Assembly: GCF_015207875.1 (NCBI RefSeq)
Contig: NZ_JADEVZ010000034.1
Location: 1 to 49,478 of the forward strand
Origin: Dolichospermum sp. LEGE 00240
GTDB lineage: Bacteria > Cyanobacteriota > Cyanobacteriia > Cyanobacteriales > Nostocaceae
DNA: 49,478 nucleotides
Direction: 5' to 3'
Part shown: piece by piece, positions 41,660 to 49,478 of the stretch
Position numbering within the stretch: position 1 is the stretch's first letter
Layout of the letters: each line of letters opens with the position of its first letter
Notes under the pieces: model-generated
Databases searched by the model: none
What the model was told of the DNA's origin: nothing
What the model saw: only the letters and a program-made list of their open reading frames with translations
Made by a program: the position numbers and the translations under genes

Positions 41660-42650
41660 AATTCCGCACCTCTTGATTGTAGCGTTGCAAACTTTCTCGA
41701 TTTTTTTGTAAAGAAAAAGATGAGGGTTTTAACGCTAGTGTGCTGACATTTAATTCGTCCTGAAATTTCTTGATTTTGTCACGACAACCGTTAACATCAC
41801 CGATAATTGAATTCTCAATCAAATAGTCTTCATCGAAACAAATATTTGTCCGATCAAATGCTGGTTGTTGAGGACTTTTCTGCATTACTTGAGTTGAGTT
41901 AGCAGTCATTTCTTTGCTGAAGTGGCGAATAAAAGGCAATGCTTCATTTACCGCTTCATCATGGGTTTTACCTACAAAAAAGAACCGGGCTAACATGAAC
42001 TTTTCAGCACCACTGGAATTAAATTCCCGATACTTATTGACTGTCTTTCGCAATCTTTCTAGAGAAAAAGGTGGACCACCCATTAAGCCAAAGGAATTTT
42101 CAGCAGCAAATTTAACTGCATCATCGTCACCACTAGCAACATAAATGGGAATTGGTTTTTGCAATGGTTGGGGATGAATTGTGAGATTTTCACATTGATA
42201 ATATTTGCCATTAAATGATACGTCAGTCTCATATAACAGCTTTTGAATCAATGTTACTGACTCTAACATTCTGGTACGAGATTCCTGAGTTGTCACCCCA
42301 AAATGTTTATTTTGCTGTGGAAATGGACCACCTTTAGCTACCCCAAAAGCCAGTCTTCCACTACAAAGATTATCCAAAGTAGCAATATCTTCAGCTACGC
42401 GGATTGGCTGATGAAATGGCAATAATACCGCCGCAGTTCCTAGACGAATTTGTGAAGTTACACCCGCTAAATGTGCCAATAATAATAGAATTGAAGGACT
42501 GAGATTGAACTCATTAAAATGATGTTCTGTTACCCAAGCCTCTTCAAAACCTAAATTCTCCGCTTCTTTTACCAATAAAACTTGCTCAAAGATAGTGCGT
42601 CTAGCATCTAGGTGATGATTTTCGTAATTGCAGAAAAGTCCTGTTTTCAT
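41652..42650 (-). CDS. LLM-class flavin-dependent oxidoreductase (luciferase-like)
   Basis: 332 residues of the bacterial luciferase-like TIM-barrel family: GFEEAWVTEHHFNEFNLSPS at the N-terminus, LGTAAVLLPFHQPIRVAEDIATLDNLC and the SGRLAFGVAKGG segment, then IPIYVASGDDDAVKFAAE. Uses reduced FMN or F420-like flavin and O2 on an unidentified substrate. It is in the middle of an apparent operon with small proteins of unknown function. No luxB partner is seen. Confidence 0.88.
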   Translation of the reverse strand: MKTGLFCNYENHHLDARRTIFEQVLLVKEAENLGFEEAWVTEHHFNEFNLSPSILLLLAHLAGVTSQIRLGTAAVLLPFHQPIRVAEDIATLDNLCSGRLAFGVAKGGPFPQQNKHFGVTTQESRTRMLESVTLIQKLLYETDVSFNGKYYQCENLTIHPQPLQKPIPIYVASGDDDAVKFAAENSFGLMGGPPFSLERLRKTVNKYREFNSSGAEKFMLARFFFVGKTHDEAVNEALPFIRHFSKEMTANSTQVMQKSPQQPAFDRTNICFDEDYLIENSIIGDVNGCRDKIKKFQDELNVSTLALKPSSFSLQKNRESLQRYNQEVRNYV

Positions 42651-42668
42651 TGTTGACCAAATATTAGA

Positions 42669-43004
42669 TTAGGCTGCGACTAATTGCAACTCCAACCATA
42701 ATCGAGGTTCAGACTGCTTTAACTTCGACATAGGGTCACGTAGCAATCGTTTAGCATTAAGAAAAACTACTTGAATTAACCCCATATTTTCGGCTAATTC
42801 TCTCAGGATTTCTTTTTGAGGTTGAATACAGGGCATTATGTCTTCTCGACAATAAATTCCTATATATTGAAACCGTTTTGCAGGTCGTCCCCAAAAACAA
42901 GTAATAACTTTCACATGACAGCCTTCTAAGAGTTCTCCCACGGCTGGGTAATAGTCATTTACGACTCTAAGAAATTCTTGGGCTAGGATGTCTTCAGTAA
43001 TCAT
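42669..43004 (-). CDS. Hypothetical protein of the LLM operon
   Basis: 111 residues, no family recognised. It contains three cysteines (GCHVKVITCFWG; YCREDIMPCIQP) that could be redox-active or metal-binding, and ends LWLELQLVAA. It is 18 bp upstream of the LLM gene. A dispersed palindrome separates it from the gene further upstream (43102-43413). Confidence 0.6.
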   Translation of the reverse strand: MITEDILAQEFLRVVNDYYPAVGELLEGCHVKVITCFWGRPAKRFQYIGIYCREDIMPCIQPQKEILRELAENMGLIQVVFLNAKRLLRDPMSKLKQSEPRLWLELQLVAA

Positions 43005-43060
43005 CTGACTGATTTTTCTGTAACTTCCATAACTCTATTGATTATAACATATAATAAATA

Positions 43061-43093
43061 AGATCCCCGACTTCTTTAAGAAGTCGGGGATCT
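43061..43093. repeat. agatccccgacttct palindrome (copy 2)
   Basis: Perfect 15-bp arms with loop tta, located inside the minus-strand gene string between 43004 and 43102. It is identical in arm sequence to the copies at 41228 and 46855. Confidence 0.85.
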
Positions 43094-43101
43094 GAAACCT
43101 T

Positions 43102-43413
43102 TTATCGAGAATTGCGTTCTGCTACTAAAACATCAGCAATAATATCTGGTAGACTTTTCAAATCGGTATATCCTTCTGAACCAGAAATTGGGGAAATAAA
43201 AGTATAGTTAGGGTCACAAACTCCTGTGTCATAAACCTGCATAAACCATCTATCAGGTAATCCCTCTACACCCAATTCTACAATGTACCAACTCTCACCC
43301 ATTAACCGAGAATTAATCACTGTAAACCAATCTCTATAATCATCACCAATATTCCAATCTGCCAAAAGAAATTCTAATGATATTTTTCCGGCATCAGTTG
43401 CAGTCAATAACAT
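43102..43413 (-). CDS. Hypothetical protein
   Basis: 103 residues. I recognise no family. The sequence has aromatic-rich, strand-like stretches (ESWYIVELGVEGLPDRWFMQVYDTG, residues about 38-62, partly shown) and VCDPNYTFISPISGSEGYTDL. It starts 2 bp after the end of the next upstream gene (43416-43679), indicating one operon. No signal peptide. Confidence 0.6.
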   Translation of the reverse strand: MLLTATDAGKISLEFLLADWNIGDDYRDWFTVINSRLMGESWYIVELGVEGLPDRWFMQVYDTGVCDPNYTFISPISGSEGYTDLKSLPDIIADVLVAERNSR

Positions 43414-43415
43414 TA

Positions 43416-43679
43416 TTACTCCTGAGTGACAACTTGATTAGAAACTTCAGGATATAAACCTAATTCTTTTGCTAGTTGTTTAGCCACAAAAAATAGAAAT
43501 TGCGCTCCATCTTGATTACCTTGATGGGCAAACATTGTGGCTACTTGTAACATTGCTTGCACTAATCCAGAATCAATTAATTCCGGTTGTGCTTCCAAAA
43601 CTTCTGGTTCTTGACCATTAGGACATTGGAGAAGTTCATCAATTAAATTAAAATACTGTGTTTGGCGTTCGTCTGTCAT
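43416..43679 (-). CDS. Small helical hypothetical protein
   Basis: 87 residues, mostly helical: FNLIDELLQCPNGQEPEVLEAQPELIDSGLVQAMLQVA (residues about 10-47) and FLFFVAKQLAKELG. The opening segment is like the N-terminal unit of cyanobacterial TPR/CHAT-type proteins, but here it stands alone. It is adjacent to 43102-43413 with 2 bp spacing. Function unknown. Confidence 0.6.
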   Translation of the reverse strand: MTDERQTQYFNLIDELLQCPNGQEPEVLEAQPELIDSGLVQAMLQVATMFAHQGNQDGAQFLFFVAKQLAKELGLYPEVSNQVVTQE

Positions 43680-43716
43680 GATAATTTAGTTTATGGTGAA
43701 TGATTAATTGGCAAAA

Positions 43717-44157
43717 TTACTGTTCGATGCTTTGTTGCCACATTCTTTCCAACATGGCAATGTGTTCTTTTAATACAGCAGCACGGTAGACAAGATATCT
43801 GTCATAAGCGATAATTCCCACACCAATACAAATTGGTGTCACCAAAAATAACCATTGCAAAATTGTGACTAATTTATATTTTTTTGCAGCAATTTTTAGT
43901 TGATGTAGAAAATTATTGTCAGATAATTTGACCTTGACTAAAGGTGTCTGAGTCTTGATAATTTTTGTTTGGGGAACTAATTGAGGAGATGCTATATTTA
44001 TTTTCGGCAATTCACAGGATAAATTCTGTGTTTTAACGAACTCTCTATGTTGTTCCCAAACTATAGCAAATACTACTACCCCTGGAGAAATTAATGCTAA
44101 AGTTACCAAACTTACGGTCAGCACATTTAAAAGTTTGACTTTCATATTTTTCTCCAT
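43717..44157 (-). CDS. Membrane-anchored hypothetical protein
   Basis: 146 residues with two hydrophobic helices, near residues 9-33 (VLTVSLVTLALISPGVVVFA) and 97-118 (ILQWLFLVTPICIGVGIIAY). Between them lies a polar 60-residue loop and after them a short charged helix (HIAMLERMWQQSIEQ). An alternative ATG lies 4 codons in. It is the first gene of the minus-strand operon; the promoter is presumably in the 44,158-44,300 stretch. Confidence 0.62.
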   Translation of the reverse strand: MEKNMKVKLLNVLTVSLVTLALISPGVVVFAIVWEQHREFVKTQNLSCELPKINIASPQLVPQTKIIKTQTPLVKVKLSDNNFLHQLKIAAKKYKLVTILQWLFLVTPICIGVGIIAYDRYLVYRAAVLKEHIAMLERMWQQSIEQ

Positions 44158-44912
44158 TACCAGGTATCAACTACCTAGAAAGAAAATTTATATTAGTAGG
44201 TTTATTTTTCGCACCTTTTTTTATTCAAAAATATGCTGATCAAAAATCTTCTCAAAAAACAAAATCCTGTCCTTTGGTATTGAGTAATACGGACAGTATT
44301 AAGATAACTTTTGAGAGATATAGAAGGTAAGAAGTCCCCCCTAATTCGTCAGACTTTCATCTTAGGAACTTCGGGGGGTAGAGGGGAATCTCTGCGTAAA
44401 TCCTATATCGTTTATATCAGTTGCCCCTTTAGTCCCAATTTTAAGTGAGTTCAATTAATATTATTAAGATGATTACGACAATACTCACAGTCTGTCATCC
44501 TGACTGTGCCAGCATTAAAAAAAATATTTGGTGTGGGGGTGCTAGTATTTTTTGAGTGGGGTACTAGCATTTTTGAGGAAGGGGACGGGGTATTTTGTAC
44601 TCAAAGCCAAATTAATATCGGCTATTGGTTTGAGATATTTATTAGGGAAGATTCACAAGTACAAACTGTACTCAAATGACAGGATCTCATGACAAGGCTA
44701 GACCTAAGATATCTTGAATAACTCAGAAACAAAATTAAGATATTCTAAGAAAGTTAGAACAGTATTATTTTCAACACAAACAAAGTTTTTTGCAATTAAA
44801 ATAGTCAGGTATTTATGGGTAGAGATAATTTAGATGCGTTTCCTCTGGGGTTGGGGTGAATAAATTTCATAGTGTTACTGATGAATCGTTTTTGGGCGCA
44901 GGCCCTACCTCC
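44158..44912. other. Gene-free region between two minus-strand genes
   Basis: 755 bp without a credible gene on either strand. It holds a C/G-run inverted block near 44,335-44,392 (gtccccccta ... ggggggtag) of the dispersed type seen at the window start. It also contains a direct repeat-like G-rich segment near 44,530-44,590 (tgtgggggtgctagtattttt / gagtggggtactagcattttt) in which a short unit (ctagtattttt / ctagcattttt) is repeated. No tRNA or riboswitch is recognised. Confidence 0.5.
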
Positions 44913-45599
44913 CTACTTTCTGAATTTTGGATGGTCAGAATTTACTAGGGTTACGTCAAATACTTCTGCAAAACATTGATTTATAGAATCACGGACTTGG
45001 TTACAGCTAATGTCGGGAAGCCATGTCGCTAAACTGCTAACTGGTTTATCAATAATGCCACAGGGAATAATTTGTTTAAATCCTGTCATATCTGGACAAA
45101 CATTTAAGGAAAAGCCGTGCATGGTAATCCACTTGCTCACTTTTATGCCGATTGCAGCAATTTTGTATCCTTCTAGCCAAACTCCGGTAAAACCAGGAAT
45201 CCGTTCTCCTTTCAAGTCGTAATTTGCTAAAACGCGAATTAATACCTCCTCAAGTTGACGCAAGTACCAGTGGAGGTCTTGACGGTAATGACGCAAGTTT
45301 AAAATGGGATAACCTACCAATTGTCCTGGACAATGATATGTGACTTCGCCACCTCTTTCAATGCGATGCACATCATAAGCACTTTTGTCAAGATTAAATT
45401 TAATAAATTCTGGGTTTGCTCCTGTCCCCAAGGTGTAAACAGGGGGATGTTCTAGTAAAATTAGGACATCATCTAGTTCTGGGTTGTGAATGCGCTCTGC
45501 AACTAGCGATCGCTGCCACTGATGAGCAGTTTCATAAGGCATTACGCCAACATTATATAGTAAACAACGGTACGGAGTTAATTGAGTGCTAGGAATCAT
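44913..45599 (-). CDS. lipB: Octanoyltransferase LipB
   Basis: 228 residues from ATG 45599; a more upstream in-frame start at 45620 exists. It transfers octanoyl groups from ACP to lipoyl domains. Motifs: [18 protein letters not shown] and the catalytic Lys/Cys region [19 protein letters not shown] ... IIPCGI. It is complete. Cyanobacterial LipB supplies lipoate for pyruvate dehydrogenase and glycine cleavage. No operon partner is apparent. Confidence 0.93.
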   Translation of the reverse strand: MIPSTQLTPYRCLLYNVGVMPYETAHQWQRSLVAERIHNPELDDVLILLEHPPVYTLGTGANPEFIKFNLDKSAYDVHRIERGGEVTYHCPGQLVGYPILNLRHYRQDLHWYLRQLEEVLIRVLANYDLKGERIPGFTGVWLEGYKIAAIGIKVSKWITMHGFSLNVCPDMTGFKQIIPCGIIDKPVSSLATWLPDISCNQVRDSINQCFAEVFDVTLVNSDHPKFRK

Positions 45600-45620
45600 C
45601 AGTGAATAGGTAATAAGCAA

Positions 45621-46206
45621 GAAAGAGGCAAGAGGTAAGACACCCGATCCCTATCATTTCCCAAAATATAACGAACAAATGTCAAGCTATGCAAAGGATC
45701 TTAAAGGAACGTCAAGGGAATATACTTTGGAACCCACAAGGTGCTAATTTGAATATATAACCTGAATGGATGTTGGGAGGAGAGCATTAAGCTAAGACAA
45801 TACCAACTAATTTACTGACTGATGGCAACTTAAAAATTTATTTGTATCAATCAGGATCAAATTTCCCAAAAGGGTTGTATTCTCTATACAATAGTAAACG
45901 AGACTGGGGGACAAAAAAGGCGAGGACTCCTATTTTGGTAAAGTTCCATAGAAGTAAGCGTTTAAAAGAACCATATCTCAAGAAGCCTAATTCAATAGTT
46001 TTGCTTAAATAGCCAATTGCTTAACAACCAGTTGGAAACAAGACGACAAATAAGCGCGAACTTGAAGATGCAAGAAGTGTTAAAAATGCTAAAAGGCAAT
46101 GTCTTAGGAATAGGTGACGATTTGTACTGGTGGCAGTGATAGGCCTTACCGCAATTTCTATTCCTAACTGAAAACATCACATATAATATTGAGCGGGAGA
46201 GTTTAC
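45621..46206. other. Long leader/intergenic region upstream of lrtA
   Basis: 586 bp with no credible gene. lrtA genes of cyanobacteria are known for long 5' leaders that affect transcript stability in light and dark (established for Synechococcus). The last 150 bp here (46,050-46,200) is a candidate. I see no clear hairpin or promoter boxes with confidence. Confidence 0.4.
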
Positions 46207-46842
46207 ATGAAGCTTGTCATCCACGGTAAAAATATTGAAATCACTGATGCAATTCGTGAATATGTGCATCAAAAGATTGAAAAAGCAGTTAGTCACTTCC
46301 AGAACATCACCAATCAAGTGGATGTCCATTTGAGCGTAGCCCGCAATCCCCGAATAAGTACAAAGCAAGCGGCAGAAGTGACTATTTATGCTAATGGTAG
46401 TGTTATCCGTGCGGAGGAAAGCAGCGAAAGCTTATATGCAAGTATTGACCTAGTTGCAGATAAAATTGCTCGGCAATTACGGAAATATAAGGAAAAAAGG
46501 CAGGATCATCAAACTCAACCTATATCAACTAACGAAGTAGTAGCACCAGAAACTGTAGCAGCGGATCTAATAGGCGATCGCACCGCTGAATTACCCGAAG
46601 AGGTGGTTCGCACTAAATACTTCTCCATGCCTCCCATGACAGTAGCAGAAGCGCAGGAACAACTGCAATTGGTGGGTCATGACTTTTATATGTTTCATAA
46701 TGCCGAAACAGGTGAGATTAACGTCATTTATGAACGTAATCACGGCGGTTATGGAGTCATTCAACCCCGCAATAACGGTAATGGCAACGGCAAAAATGGC
46801 AAATCGGCTAATGCTGGTGTAGCAGAAAAATCTAAAGTTTAA
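46207..46842 (+). CDS. lrtA: Ribosome hibernation promoting factor, long form (LrtA)
   Basis: 211 residues from the ATG at 46207 ([20 protein letters not shown]). The N-terminal HPF/RaiA domain (to about residue 95) sits in the decoding site; the C-terminal domain ([26 protein letters not shown], residues about 138-163) dimerises ribosomes into 100S. The linker is Gln/Thr-rich. The C-terminus is extended by an Asn/Gly/Lys tail ([12 protein letters not shown]). The GAG near 46198 may be the ribosome-binding site. Light-repressed in cyanobacteria by family knowledge. Confidence 0.93.
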   Translation: MKLVIHGKNIEITDAIREYVHQKIEKAVSHFQNITNQVDVHLSVARNPRISTKQAAEVTIYANGSVIRAEESSESLYASIDLVADKIARQLRKYKEKRQDHQTQPISTNEVVAPETVAADLIGDRTAELPEEVVRTKYFSMPPMTVAEAQEQLQLVGHDFYMFHNAETGEINVIYERNHGGYGVIQPRNNGNGNGKNGKSANAGVAEKSKV

Positions 46843-46854
46843 TTGTCGAGAGTT

Positions 46855-46887
46855 AGATCCCCGACTTCTTAGAGAAGTCGGGGATCT
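46855..46887. repeat. agatccccgacttct palindrome (copy 3)
   Basis: Perfect 15-bp arms with loop tag, in the 48-bp gap between the convergent lrtA and peroxiredoxin genes. The position suits a bidirectional terminator. Confidence 0.85.
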
Positions 46888-46890
46888 TAT

Positions 46891-47349
46891 TTATGCTGCT
46901 AGTTGTTGCAGGGTTTTTAATGCCTCTTCAACATGACCTTTAAAGTTCAACATGGAATCAAATACATATTGAACTACACCGTTTTGATCAATGAGGTATG
47001 TAACTCGGCCGGGAATGAAACCAAAAGCGGTAGTTGCGCCATATTGTTTTCGGACTTTATCACCTTGATCACTTAGAAGTGTAAAAGGTAAATTGTATTT
47101 ATTTGCAAACCTTTGATGAGATTCCCTAGAGTCACCACTCACACCAATAACTTCAGCACCAGCGGCTTGAAACACTTCATATTGATCTCGAAAAGCGCAA
47201 GATTCTACAGTGCATCCTGGTGTATCATCCTTGGGATAAAAATAGAGGACAACGGATTTTTGACCCCGAAAGTCTTCCAGACTGACGTTTTTGCCATTTT
47301 GGTCAAGTAAACTAAAATCAGGCGCGGTATCTCCAACTTTGATAGACAT
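46891..47349 (-). CDS. bcp: Thioredoxin-dependent peroxiredoxin, BCP/PrxQ type
   Basis: 152 residues. The peroxidatic Cys46 is in [15 protein letters not shown], with the resolving Cys51 five residues later, typical of the alpha2-type PrxQ/BCP. It reduces H2O2 and organic hydroperoxides with thioredoxin. Full length; convergent with lrtA. Four PrxQ proteins are common in heterocystous strains; which one this is cannot be told. Confidence 0.94.
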   Translation of the reverse strand: MSIKVGDTAPDFSLLDQNGKNVSLEDFRGQKSVVLYFYPKDDTPGCTVESCAFRDQYEVFQAAGAEVIGVSGDSRESHQRFANKYNLPFTLLSDQGDKVRKQYGATTAFGFIPGRVTYLIDQNGVVQYVFDSMLNFKGHVEEALKTLQQLAA

Positions 47350-47373
47350 ATTAAAATTATTAATTAGGGAGTG

Positions 47374-48003
47374 TCAAGATTTAGAATTGCCAGTGTATTT
47401 ACGTTTAGCCCAAACACCAATACCAAAAAGAATTGTACTACCTAATATTGGTAGGGTATCAGTTTCCCAAGGAACAGCCTGAATTTGAGCATTACTTAGG
47501 GTGAGAGTTGATTGACCTGTTGAATCATTAACGTCAACAACTCCAATACCAATATTATAACTTCCCGGTGAAGTGAAGGCATAACTATAAGTACCATTAT
47601 TACCAGTTAAGGGTTGAATATTATTGGCAATCGTTACAAAAGCTTGATCTTGATTGTTTTGGTTAAATTGCCATTGAAAGCTAAATACATCTCCAGAATT
47701 AATGTTACTAAAGGTACTTTTAATGGCTGAACCATAAGTATTGTCTGGGATAACAGTTGAAAAATTGGTCGGGTCAATACCCAGGAAATCCTCCAAGCTA
47801 CCAGTACCACCACTGGTTTCAACCGTATTCAATGAACCTGAGTAAATAACTGTGTTGTTACTAGTAACATCTCCAATGGAGTTAAAAGTGTTTAAATTAA
47901 CTAAGTTGATGGAGTAAGCAGGAGCAGAGATTGCCATGGAACTGATACCAGTGGACAAGGTTATACCGATGGTGATCAGAGGGTTTTTAAATTGAGTCAA
48001 CAT
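47374..48003 (-). CDS. Secreted protein with PEP-CTERM-like (PFE-CTERM) sorting tail
   Basis: 209 residues. N-terminal signal peptide (about residues 1-30, ending APAYS), a Gly/Ser/Thr/Asn-rich extracellular domain, then the C-terminal V-P-W-E-T-D-T-L-P-I-L-G-S-T-I-L-F-G-I-G-V-W followed by AKRKY. Motif, hydrophobic helix and basic end are the PEP-CTERM architecture; the V-P-W/F-E form is the cyanobacterial variant. It would be processed by an exosortase-like enzyme. It lies 20 bp downstream of the cadherin-repeat gene, on the same strand. Confidence 0.82.
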   Translation of the reverse strand: MLTQFKNPLITIGITLSTGISSMAISAPAYSINLVNLNTFNSIGDVTSNNTVIYSGSLNTVETSGGTGSLEDFLGIDPTNFSTVIPDNTYGSAIKSTFSNINSGDVFSFQWQFNQNNQDQAFVTIANNIQPLTGNNGTYSYAFTSPGSYNIGIGVVDVNDSTGQSTLTLSNAQIQAVPWETDTLPILGSTILFGIGVWAKRKYTGNSKS

Positions 48004-48023
48004 AGAGATCCTGATAGAAAATG

Positions 48024-49478
48024 TTAAAACACAAAATTGTTGACGTTGTTTAACTGGGTGGTAGTGATATTATCAACCTGAAGGAAGTTCTTAAATATGG
48101 CACTACCTGAAGTACCATCCCGGTCAATTTGCAAAAAGGTACTACCGATATTACTGCCAGTTCCCGCTACAAATCTGATGTATTTATCCGCAATAGGATT
48201 AGTGCCATTATAACTAATACTACTGACTAATTTAGTAAGAACAATTTTGTCTCCTCCCACAGTAAAATCCGTAATCCGTTGTCCCACATCTCGAAGATCG
48301 GTAAACACGAACAAATCATTACCCGCACCTCCGGTAATGGTTTTTGCCCCTGGACCGCCTATAATATAGTCAGAAACAGCAGTTCCTACAATTGGGTTAC
48401 GTCCATTGTTAATTGAAGGATTACCACTAATTTCATTGAGATCATTGACCCCAATAGTTAATTGTTTTTCGTAACTTAACCCCCCTTGGTCTGTGGTTTT
48501 GACAAGGATGCTGTAACTACTCTTAGTTTCAAAATCGGGAGAAGCATTAATTTTCAGTTGATTACTACTAATAGTAAAGAGATTATTATCCGTGTCTCCC
48601 GCACCACTTATCAGAGTATAGGTGAAAGTATTACCCGCATCAACATCCGTCGTGCTGAAGTTTCCAATTACAGTCAGAGGGGCGACATTTTCGTTAATAT
48701 TGGTATTGCTAAGGATGAGATTTGTTGGGGTTTCGTTAACATTGGTAACACCAATAGTTAATTGTTTTTCGTAACTTAACCCCCCTTGGTCTGTGGTTTG
48801 GACACGGATGCTGTAACTATTCTTAGTTTCAAAGTCGGGAGAAGCATTAATTTTTAGTTGATTGCTACTAATGCTAAAGACATTATTATCCGTGTCTCCC
48901 ACACCACTGATCAGAGTATAGGTGAAGGTATTACCCGCATCGGGATCTGTGGTGCTGAAATCTCCAACTACAGTCAGAGAGGCAACATTTTCGTTAATAC
49001 TGGTATTGCTAAGGATGAGATTTGTTGGGCTTTCGTTAAGATCATTGACGTTAATAGTTAATTGTTTTTCGTAACTTAACCCCCCTTGGTCTGTGGTTTT
49101 GACAAGGATGCTATAACTATTCTTAGTTTCAAAATCGGGGGAAGCATTAATTTTTAGTTGATTGCTACTAATGGTAAAGACATTATTATCCGTGTCTCCT
49201 GCACCGTTTACCAGACTATAGGTAAATAATGTGTTACCTGCATCAGGATCTGTGGCGCTGAAATCTCCGATTACAGTGAGAAGATCAACATTTTCGTTAA
49301 TACTGTTATTGCTAAGGGTTAGACTTGTTGGGGCTTCGTTAAGATCATTGACGTTAAGAGTTAATTGTTTTTCATAACTTAACCCCCCTTGGTCTGTGGT
49401 TTTGACAAGGATGCTGTAACTACTCTTAGTTTCAAAATCGGGGGAAGCACTAATTTTCAGTTGATTACTATTAATGGT
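48024..49478 (-). CDS. Cadherin-like-repeat surface protein, C-terminal part
   Basis: Partial: the frame is open from the right edge to the stop at 48024 (485 codons seen). At least four cadherin-type repeats of 100-101 residues recur, each containing TLISGAGDTDNN, S-S-N-Q-L-K-I-N-A-S-P-D-F-E-T-K and QGGLSYEKQLTI. The C-terminal 130 residues hold one RTX-like G-G-A-G-N-D-L-F-V-F unit and a DFTVGGDKIVL segment, typical of secreted calcium-binding proteins. The repeats are near-identical at DNA level (period 300-303 bp), implying recent expansion. Probably an extracellular adhesin. Confidence 0.85.
   Translation of the reverse strand, partial: TINSNQLKISASPDFETKSSYSILVKTTDQGGLSYEKQLTLNVNDLNEAPTSLTLSNNSINENVDLLTVIGDFSATDPDAGNTLFTYSLVNGAGDTDNNVFTISSNQLKINASPDFETKNSYSILVKTTDQGGLSYEKQLTINVNDLNESPTNLILSNTSINENVASLTVVGDFSTTDPDAGNTFTYTLISGVGDTDNNVFSISSNQLKINASPDFETKNSYSIRVQTTDQGGLSYEKQLTIGVTNVNETPTNLILSNTNINENVAPLTVIGNFSTTDVDAGNTFTYTLISGAGDTDNNLFTISSNQLKINASPDFETKSSYSILVKTTDQGGLSYEKQLTIGVNDLNEISGNPSINNGRNPIVGTAVSDYIIGGPGAKTITGGAGNDLFVFTDLRDVGQRITDFTVGGDKIVLTKLVSSISYNGTNPIADKYIRFVAGTGSNIGSTFLQIDRDGTSGSAIFKNFLQVDNITTTQLNNVNNFVF

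Noticed and set aside
48486-49061. Plus-strand frames opposite the cadherin repeats
   Set aside because: They are mirror frames of the repeat array and repeat with the same period; no independent gene signals.
1-49478. tRNA, rRNA or riboswitch genes
   Set aside because: No cloverleaf-like or known riboswitch core was recognised by eye on either strand; a covariance-model scan would be needed to exclude them.

Overview
The window comes from the chromosome of a filamentous, heterocyst-type nitrogen-fixing cyanobacterium (Nostocales). Three things support this. A nifK-nifE-nifN-nifX-(DUF269)-(DUF683)-nifW-hesA-hesB-fdxH-feoA cluster is present in the order typical of Anabaena/Nostoc. nifD is split: only its last 48 codons lie upstream of nifK, next to a region encoding a XisA/XisC-like tyrosine recombinase. 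HIP1 octamers (gcgatcgc) and many palindromic dispersed repeats are scattered through the sequence. The species cannot be named from the sequence alone.

Layout. (1) About 1-10,550 looks like the nifK-proximal part of a nifD interruption element. It holds an SDR, several toxin-antitoxin (TA) modules (Phd/VapC, HicAB, orphan antitoxins), a decayed AAA ATPase/TOPRIM-like pair, a GNAT, the recombinase, a DMT permease, a NADAR protein, a cysteine hydrolase and several MITE-like insertions. The far (5' nifD) end of the element is not in the window. (2) 10,554-19,810 is the nif/hes/fdxH/feoA cluster: nitrogenase MoFe beta subunit, FeMo-co scaffold, cofactor carriers, Fe-S assembly and the heterocyst ferredoxin. 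(3) 19,900-26,000 is a graveyard of small TA modules (DUF433/DUF5615, PIN, RelE), several truncated, with a second feoA copy broken by a 165-bp MITE that has a perfect 9-bp target duplication. (4) 26,089-31,228 holds envelope genes: murJ, a pentapeptide-repeat protein, an LCP ligase and mannose-1-phosphate guanylyltransferase. (5) 32,001-40,516 is the NiFe-hydrogenase maturation cluster: NHL protein, hypF, hypC, hypD, a 4-OT tautomerase, hypE, hypA, hypB. A TA cassette bounded by 27-bp inverted repeats sits between hypE and hypA. (6) 41,288-44,157 is a compact minus-strand operon of an LLM flavin oxidoreductase with five unrecognised small proteins. (7) 44,913-49,478 holds lipB, a long-form HPF/LrtA, a BCP/PrxQ peroxiredoxin, a secreted protein with a PEP-CTERM-like tail, and the C-terminal part of a cadherin-repeat surface protein that runs off the right edge.

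Functionally, the nif and hyp clusters belong together. Nitrogenase makes H2, and the Hyp proteins build the NiFe centre of the uptake hydrogenase that recycles it; hupSL itself is not in the window. The recombinase would be expected to rejoin nifD during heterocyst differentiation. The rest of the left half and the 20-26 kb region is accessory DNA with many small mobile repeats and broken TA genes.
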